From Alistipes sp. CAG:268 (GTDB lineage: Bacteria > Bacteroidota > Bacteroidia > Bacteroidales > Rikenellaceae): a DNA stretch of 28,271 nucleotides. Each line of letters starts with the position of its first letter. The stretch's first letter is position 1. The notes under the pieces were generated by a model. The model made no database searches. It saw only the letters and a list, made by a program, of their open reading frames with translations, and had not been told where the DNA came from. The position numbers and the translations under genes are program-made. Below are positions 23,944 through 28,271 of the stretch, piece by piece. The stretch is from positions 55,741 to 84,011 of the forward strand of contig FR891973.1 of assembly GCA_000434235.1 (NCBI GenBank), given 5' to 3'.

Positions 23944-24567
23944 ATGAAAAAAGCACTCTTCCTCTATGCACTCGCCATCACGGCGCTGCTGCTCTGCACC
24001 CTGCGCCATTACCGGAGCGAGAACCGGCGTCTCGAACAGAACCAGACGGCCCTGACCTCCGACCTGCACCACTACCGCACACGGCTGGGCGAGGAGGCCG
24101 CCTCGGCACAGGCCCTCCGCCTGCGCTGTGCGGAGTTCGAACGGCTGCGCGACGCCGACGCCGAACGCATCCGCGCGCTCGGCATCCGGCTCCGCCGGCT
24201 GGAGGCCGCCTCGAAACACGTCACCAGAACCGAGGTCACCCTCCGCGCCCCGCTCGGCGATTCCCTCCTGCAACCGGCCGCACCGACACAGGATCCGCTC
24301 CGCCGCACCCCGCACGAGGCGCTGCTGCCCGACTCGCTGCGCCGCTTCCGCTGGAGCGACCCGTGGGTGACGGTCGAGGGAATTCTCGGCCGCGACTCGG
24401 TGGCCTGCCGCATCGAGAGCCGCGACACGCTGCGGCAGATCGTCCACCGCATCCCCCGCCGCTTCCTCTTCATCCGCTGGGGTACGAAGGCGCTCCGGCA
24501 GGAGATCATTTCGTCGAACCCGCACACGCGGATCGTCTATTCGGAATACATCCGGATCGAACGGTAA
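23944..24567 (+). CDS. DUF6549-like membrane-anchored coiled-coil protein
   Basis: This 207-residue protein has one N-terminal membrane helix (about 4-20, LFLYALAITALLLCTL). A coiled coil of about 25-90 follows (SENRRLEQNQTALTSDL, RLRCAEFERLRDADAERIRALGIRLRRLEA). The C-terminal domain reads WVTVEGILGRDSV and ends in ISSNPHTRIVYSEYIRIE. That layout and ending resemble the DUF6549 family, common in Bacteroidetes phages and integrated elements, where it sits near lysis genes. No other phage gene is nearby, so it may be a domesticated or remnant gene, or a host paralog. Family recall is moderate and the function is unknown. It lies 56 bp after the aminotransferase-like gene and its start follows a hairpin. 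Confidence 0.6.
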   Translation: MKKALFLYALAITALLLCTLRHYRSENRRLEQNQTALTSDLHHYRTRLGEEAASAQALRLRCAEFERLRDADAERIRALGIRLRRLEAASKHVTRTEVTLRAPLGDSLLQPAAPTQDPLRRTPHEALLPDSLRRFRWSDPWVTVEGILGRDSVACRIESRDTLRQIVHRIPRRFLFIRWGTKALRQEIISSNPHTRIVYSEYIRIER

Positions 24568-24633
24568 CCCCTCCGCCGAAGCGCTCTCCGCACGGCGGCA
24601 ACGTCCCCGGCTGCAAAAAAGCGGTGGAAATCA

Positions 24634-24663
24634 TTGCCTTTTTCAGTTTGTTGTGTATCTTTG
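24634..24663 (+). promoter_or_regulatory. coaD promoter, predicted leaderless transcript
   Basis: A TTG at 24634-24636, a 19-bp spacer and TATCTTTG at 24656-24663 match the Bacteroidetes consensus very well. The coaD ATG begins 6 nt after the box, close to the expected transcription start, so the message would have almost no leader. Confidence 0.7.
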
Positions 24664-24669
24664 CCCGAT

Positions 24670-25140
24670 ATGGAACGGATAGCAATCTTCCCGGGGTCGT
24701 TCGACCCCTTCACGCGCGGCCATGCCGCATTGGTGGACGAGGCCCTGAACCTCTTCGACCGGGTGATCATCGGCATCGGCAACAACTTCGCCAAAAAGGG
24801 CCTGCTGACCGTCGAGAACCGCAAGCGCCTGATCGACGACATCTATGCGGGCAACCCGCGGGTCGAGGCCCGCATCTACTCCGGGCTGACCGGGGAGTTT
24901 GCCGAACAGGTTGCGGCCTGCGCCATCATCCGCGGCGTGAGAAACACCACCGACTTCGAATACGAACGCACGATGGAGGCCACGAACCACCGCATCTACC
25001 CCGAGATCACGACCGTCATGCTCTTCACTCCGGCCCCCGTGGCCGACATCTCGTCATCGACGGTCCGCGAGGTGCTCTCGTTCGGCCGCACCGTGGAGGA
25101 GTTCCTTCCCGAAGGCATCGAAATCGAAAAATACCTCTGA
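24670..25140 (+). CDS. coaD: Phosphopantetheine adenylyltransferase
   Basis: This 156-residue enzyme transfers AMP to 4'-phosphopantetheine, the fourth step of coenzyme A synthesis. The nucleotidyltransferase motif FPGSFDPFTRGH covers 7-18 with catalytic His18. IIRGVRNTTDFEYERTMEATNH (about 88-109) binds substrate, and the ISSSTVRE segment near 128-135 is the second nucleotide-binding motif. Length equals that of known CoaD. The ATG at 24670 is chosen over one 36 nt upstream, because the earlier codon lies in the promoter and adds an unrelated peptide. It is followed 25 bp later by lpxD. Confidence 0.97.
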   Translation: MERIAIFPGSFDPFTRGHAALVDEALNLFDRVIIGIGNNFAKKGLLTVENRKRLIDDIYAGNPRVEARIYSGLTGEFAEQVAACAIIRGVRNTTDFEYERTMEATNHRIYPEITTVMLFTPAPVADISSSTVREVLSFGRTVEEFLPEGIEIEKYL

Positions 25141-25165
25141 CAAAACCCCAAGAAAAAGTAAGACC

Positions 25166-26206
25166 ATGATGGAATTCACTGCTGAAATGATCGCCGGATT
25201 TCTGGGCGGCGAGATCGTAGGCGACAAGGCCGCGTCGGTGCACACCGTCTCCTCGATCGAGGAGGGAAAGGCCGGCTCGCTGGCCTACCTGACCAATCCG
25301 AAATACGAACCCTTTCTCTATACGACCCAGGCGTCCATCGTCCTGGTGAACAGCGATTTCACACCGTCGCAGCCCGTTGCGGCCACCCTCGTCAAGGTGC
25401 CCGACGCCGGAGCCTGCGTCCTCAAGCTGCTCGAGATGTACAACGCCGCCAAGCCCCGCCGCAAGGGCATCAGCCCCCGCGCCTCGATCGAAGAGGGCGC
25501 CACCGTGGGCGAAGAGTGCTACATCGGCGACTTCACGGTCGTCGAGCAGGGCGTGCGGATCGGCCGCGGCTGCCAGATCTACCCGCAGGTCTATCTGGGC
25601 CGCGGGGTCACCGTCGGCGAGGGGACGATCCTCTACCCCGGGGTGAAGATCTACGAAGGGTGCTCGGTGGGCAGCCGCTGCATCCTCCACGCCGGCGCAG
25701 TAATCGGCGCCGACGGCTTCGGATTCATGCCCAATGCCGCCGGCGGATTCGACAAGATCCCCCAACTGGGCAACGTGGTCATCGAAGACGACGTCGAGAT
25801 CGGCGCCAACACCTGCATCGACCGGGCCAAGACCGACTCGACCATCATCCGCCGCGGCGTGAAGCTCGACAACCTGATCCAGATCGGCCACAACGTACAG
25901 ATCGGCGAGAACACCGTATCGTCGGCCCAGACCGGCATCGCCGGCACCTCGAAGGTCGGCTCGAACTGCTTCCTCGCGGGGCAGGTCGGCATCGCCGACC
26001 ACGTGACGATCGGCAACGGCGTGAAGGTGGGCTCGAAGAGCGGCATCGACAAGAACGTGCCCGACGGCGAGATCCGCTTCGGCTACCCCGCCCTGCCGGG
26101 CATGCAGTACCACCGGGCCTCGGCCGTCTTCAAGCGGCTGCCCGAACTGGACAAGCGGGTCATCGCACTCGAAAAGGCACTCACGGAACTCAACAACAAC
26201 AAATAA
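25166..26206 (+). CDS. lpxD: UDP-3-O-acylglucosamine N-acyltransferase
   Basis: This 346-residue enzyme adds the second acyl chain (N-linked) to UDP-3-O-acyl-glucosamine in lipid A synthesis, using acyl-ACP in the cytoplasm. The N-terminal 1 to about 100 is the LpxD uridine-binding domain (ITxMIAGFLGGEIVGD-like start, FLYTTQASIVLVNSDF). From about 105 to 305 there is a left-handed beta helix of hexapeptide repeats (IGRGCQIYP, VGEGTILYPGV, IGANTCIDRA, VGSNCFLAG). The catalytic base is His242 (IQIGHNVQIGEN). The C-terminal helix (about 320-343) completes the trimer. Length matches the family. It starts 25 bp after coaD and ends 8 bp before the next gene. Confidence 0.95.
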   Translation: MMEFTAEMIAGFLGGEIVGDKAASVHTVSSIEEGKAGSLAYLTNPKYEPFLYTTQASIVLVNSDFTPSQPVAATLVKVPDAGACVLKLLEMYNAAKPRRKGISPRASIEEGATVGEECYIGDFTVVEQGVRIGRGCQIYPQVYLGRGVTVGEGTILYPGVKIYEGCSVGSRCILHAGAVIGADGFGFMPNAAGGFDKIPQLGNVVIEDDVEIGANTCIDRAKTDSTIIRRGVKLDNLIQIGHNVQIGENTVSSAQTGIAGTSKVGSNCFLAGQVGIADHVTIGNGVKVGSKSGIDKNVPDGEIRFGYPALPGMQYHRASAVFKRLPELDKRVIALEKALTELNNNK

Positions 26207-26214
26207 CACACACC

Positions 26215-27270
26215 ATGAAAAGAGCACTTATCCTGGCTGCCGCCGCTGCAGTGCTGTGCAGCTGCGCCAGCAAGAACCAGTTCGTCATCGAAGGCAACGT
26301 GGCCGGAACGAACGATGTCGTCTACCTGCTGGACAAGAAGCGCACGCCGCTCGACTCGGCAACGGTCGAGAACGGTGCATTCCGCATCAAGGGCGTGGCC
26401 GATACGCCGAGCGTGGCCTACCTGGCCGATGCCCGTGACATGCAGGGCACCTTCGCCACGATGGTGATCCTCGAACCGGGTACGATCACCGTGGCCGACA
26501 ACGCGGAGAACCCCCAGTTCAAACTCGTGAGCGGCACCGTATCGAACGATGCCAACAAGGCATACTCCGAGGCCGGCATGGCCCTCACAAAGGAGTACCG
26601 CAACCCGGAGACGAGCGACGAGCGCCGCAGCGCCATCGAGAAGGAGTACGAGGCCCTGACCGACAAAGCCCTCGAGCAGAACCTTAGCAACTTCTTCGGC
26701 GCAATGCTCCTCTCGCAGCAGTCTTACGGCATGGGCGGGCAGGAGTTGCTCGACATGATCGCCAAGTTCCCGGCCGAGCTGCAGCAGACCGAACTCCTGA
26801 CGACGCTCAAGACCACGGCCGAGCAGAAGCTCAAGACCGACATCGGCCAGCCCTACATCGACGTCGTGCAGAACGACGCCCAGGGCAAGGAGCTCTCGCT
26901 CAAGTCGGTGGTCGAGAACCCGGAGAACAAATACGTCCTGCTCGACTTCTGGGCTTCGTGGTGCGGCCCCTGCATGGGTGAGGTTCCCCACCTGAAGAAG
27001 ACCTACGAGGAGTTCCACAAGAAGGGCTTCGAGATCTTCGGCGTATCGTTCGACAGCAAGGCCGAGGACTGGACCGAGGCCGTCGAGAAGAACGGCATGG
27101 ATTGGATTCACGTCAGCGCCCTCTCGGGCTTCGACAACCAGGCCGCCGAGGACTACGCCGTGCGTGGCATTCCGTCGAACTTCCTGATCGACAGCGAGGG
27201 CAAGATCGTAGCCAAGGACCTCCGCGGCGACGAACTCTACGAGAAGATCGCCGAACTGCTGGCCGAATAA
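26215..27270 (+). CDS. Thioredoxin-fold lipoprotein (DUF4369/AhpC-TSA type)
   Basis: This 351-residue protein is a predicted periplasm-facing lipoprotein with a thiol-disulfide function. A lipoprotein signal ends at Cys17 (VLCSC-ASKNQ). Unlike the glycan-locus lipoproteins, no acidic pair follows the cysteine, which suggests it stays on the periplasmic side. Residues about 22-110 match the DUF4369 beta domain (FVIEGNVAG, TPLDSATVENGAFRIKG). About 115-215 is helical. The thioredoxin/TlpA-like domain follows from about 225, with WCGPC at 249-253 and cis-proline RGIPSNFLID near 323-332. The partner protein is not known. It starts at the ATG 8 bp after lpxD and ends before a strong terminator. 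Confidence 0.88.
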   Translation: MKRALILAAAAAVLCSCASKNQFVIEGNVAGTNDVVYLLDKKRTPLDSATVENGAFRIKGVADTPSVAYLADARDMQGTFATMVILEPGTITVADNAENPQFKLVSGTVSNDANKAYSEAGMALTKEYRNPETSDERRSAIEKEYEALTDKALEQNLSNFFGAMLLSQQSYGMGGQELLDMIAKFPAELQQTELLTTLKTTAEQKLKTDIGQPYIDVVQNDAQGKELSLKSVVENPENKYVLLDFWASWCGPCMGEVPHLKKTYEEFHKKGFEIFGVSFDSKAEDWTEAVEKNGMDWIHVSALSGFDNQAAEDYAVRGIPSNFLIDSEGKIVAKDLRGDELYEKIAELLAE

Positions 27271-27288
27271 CCCGACCGGCGCAACCAC

Positions 27289-27329
27289 GCCCCTCCCCCG
27301 AGCGGAACTGCAAGGGGGAGGGGCTTTTT
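27289..27329 (+). terminator. Intrinsic terminator after the coaD-lpxD-thioredoxin operon
   Basis: GCCCCTCCCCC (27289-27299) pairs perfectly with GGGGGAGGGGC (27314-27324), and TTTTT (27325-27329) follows. It lies 18 bp after the stop codon and only 11 bp before the likely ruvC start. Confidence 0.9.
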
Positions 27330-27340
27330 CGACCCTGAAG

Positions 27341-27976
27341 ATGACACACGAACACCTTCCGACCAAAACCCCGCCCTACCGCATCATGGGCATCGACCCC
27401 GGCACCAACTACATGGGTTACGGCGTGCTGGAGGTAGACGGGCGCACGCTGCGCTCGGTCGTACTGGGCGACATCGACCTGCACAAACTGACCGACCCCT
27501 ACGCCAAACTGCGCTACATCTTCGAGCGGGTCGGGGCGCTCATCGACGAATACCGCCCGCGCGAGGTGGCCCTCGAGTCGCCCTTCTTCGGCGAAAACGT
27601 GCAGTCGATGCTCAAGCTGGGACGTGCCCAGGGCGTGGCGATGGCTGCCGCGCTGAGCCGCAACCTTCCGGTCACCGAATACGCCCCGTCACGGATCAAG
27701 CAGTCGATCACGGGCCGCGGCTCGGCCGCCAAGGAGCAGGTGGCCGCCATCGTCTGCCGGACACTCTCGGTCGAACGGCCGCTGCGGCGTCTCGATGCCA
27801 CCGACGGCATGGCCGTCGCCCTGTGTCACTACTTCACCGTCAGCAACCCGCTCCAGGCCGCCATGGGCGACGACCGGGTCAAAGGGCTGGGCGGAGGCAA
27901 GAAGGCCGCCTCGAAAAACGGCTCGCAGAGCTGGGAACAGTTTCTGCAGCGGCATCCCGAACGGGAGATCAAATAA
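27341..27976 (+). CDS. ruvC: Crossover junction endodeoxyribonuclease RuvC
   Basis: This 211-residue enzyme cuts Holliday junctions after RuvAB branch migration. The RNase H-like fold is clear: MGIDPGTNYMGYG with Asp19, ALESPFFGENVQSMLKLGRAQG with Glu79, and LDATDGMAVALCHY with Asp152 and Asp155, matching the four catalytic acids. The C-terminal tail (about 175-211, KGLGGGKKAASKNGSQSWEQFLQRHP) is longer than in E. coli but Lys-rich tails are common in Bacteroidetes. The ATG at 27341 starts 11 bp after the terminator. A second ATG 45 nt later (MGIDPG) would leave almost no residues before the first strand, so the longer form is preferred, with moderate certainty. Confidence 0.95.
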   Translation: MTHEHLPTKTPPYRIMGIDPGTNYMGYGVLEVDGRTLRSVVLGDIDLHKLTDPYAKLRYIFERVGALIDEYRPREVALESPFFGENVQSMLKLGRAQGVAMAAALSRNLPVTEYAPSRIKQSITGRGSAAKEQVAAIVCRTLSVERPLRRLDATDGMAVALCHYFTVSNPLQAAMGDDRVKGLGGGKKAASKNGSQSWEQFLQRHPEREIK

Positions 27977-28053
27977 GCGCGAAAAAACCAGCCATTGATT
28001 TACAGCAAATTACGATTAATTTACATTTTTTCTGCAATTTTTTTACAAAATAA

Positions 28054-28085
28054 TTTGCGAGTTTCGGATTTCTGCCCTATCTTTG
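28054..28085 (+). promoter_or_regulatory. Promoter of the tRNA-Arg gene
   Basis: TTTG (28054-28057), a 20-bp spacer and TATCTTTG (28078-28085) match the full Bacteroidetes consensus. The mature tRNA begins 17 nt after the -7 box, leaving a short 5' leader to be removed by RNase P. The upstream stretch 27980-28053 is AT-rich, like an UP region. Confidence 0.8.
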
Positions 28086-28102
28086 CACTCGCAATAAAGG
28101 AA

Positions 28103-28176
28103 GGCACCGTAGCTTAATTGAATAGAGCATCTGACTACGGATCAGAAGGTTACAGGTTTGAGTCCTGTCGGTGTCA
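28103..28176 (+). tRNA. tRNA-Arg (anticodon ACG)
   Basis: A 74-nt cloverleaf can be drawn. GGCACCG (28103-28109) pairs with CGGTGTC (28169-28175, one G-U), with discriminator A28176. The D arm is GCTT/GAGC-like. The anticodon stem TCTGA/TCAGA holds loop CTACGGA with anticodon ACG, and the T stem ACAGG/CCTGT holds loop TTTGAGT. The 3' CCA is not encoded. A34 is expected to be edited to inosine by TadA so that CGU, CGC and CGA are read. Confidence 0.95.
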
Positions 28177-28179
28177 CTG

Positions 28180-28216
28180 AAGAGGAAACGTCTTTCAGAC
28201 GTTTCCTCTTGTTTTT
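28180..28216 (+). terminator. Intrinsic terminator of the tRNA-Arg gene
   Basis: A 14-bp perfect stem (28180-28193 with 28197-28210) closes a 3-nt loop, and TGTTTTT follows to 28216. It starts 3 nt after the tRNA. The remaining 55 bp to the window edge show no feature. Confidence 0.9.
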
Positions 28217-28271
28217 CGGGGTCACCCTGCAAAGGTTGCCTGTAGATTTCGAACTTGCCGCTCCATGCCGC

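Noticed and set aside
28103..28271. Integration site of a mobile element at the tRNA-Arg 3' end
   Set aside because: No integrase and no repeat of the tRNA 3' end is visible. The downstream sequence is a plain terminator.

Overview
The window reads as a chromosomal segment of a GC-rich member of the Bacteroidetes, most likely Alistipes or a close Rikenellaceae relative. That placement is inference, not a database match. The supporting evidence is a SusC/SusD outer-membrane glycan-uptake locus, a seven-gene V-type ATPase operon with a DUF2764 subunit, a DUF4301 protein, and Bacteroidetes-type promoters (TTG, about 19-20 bp, TAnnTTTG) instead of sigma70 -35/-10 boxes. Start codons lack Shine-Dalgarno sequences. 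No complete mobile element, CRISPR array or rRNA is visible.

Region 1 (1-9.9 kb, minus strand) is a polysaccharide utilization locus. It runs susC, susD, a one-module SusE-like lipoprotein, a two-module SusE-like lipoprotein, then a GH76 endo-alpha-1,6-mannanase-like lipoprotein. The likely target is an alpha-1,6-linked mannan. The four lipoproteins carry acidic residues soon after the lipid-bearing cysteine, as expected for export to the cell surface. Two sequence oddities stand out: a run of nine C inside the susC signal-peptide codons, where a one-base change in either direction would stop translation within about 25 codons, and a 27-bp in-frame tandem duplication in susD. No regulator gene lies in the window. 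Upstream is a gene-free stretch of about 770 bp holding two candidate promoters and a long leader.

Region 2 (10.3-18.1 kb, minus strand) is a V-type ATPase operon in the order E, C-like (DUF2764), A, B, D, I, K. It has a promoter -7 box upstream and a strong terminator downstream. F and G subunits are not in the operon. The proteolipid K keeps the residues that bind Na+ in Enterococcus hirae NtpK.

Region 3 (18.1-19.75 kb) holds a DUF4301 gene on the minus strand, divergent from murB. Their -7 boxes form an inverted repeat 12 bp apart.

Region 4 (19.75-28.27 kb, plus strand) is housekeeping. murB, tilS, holA and a class-IV-aminotransferase-like gene are packed with gaps of 1, 1 and -4 nt. Next come a DUF6549-like membrane coiled-coil protein, then coaD, lpxD and a thioredoxin-fold lipoprotein ending in a terminator, then ruvC, and finally a tRNA-Arg(ACG) with its own promoter and terminator. 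The murB and coaD start codons both sit 6 nt after the -7 box, which suggests leaderless mRNAs.

Most of the window is ordinary. The points most worth a second look are the C9 tract in susC, the susD duplication, the resemblance of DUF4301 to UDP-sugar pyrophosphorylases, the apparent loss of catalytic residues in the aminotransferase-like gene, and the leaderless promoter pattern.
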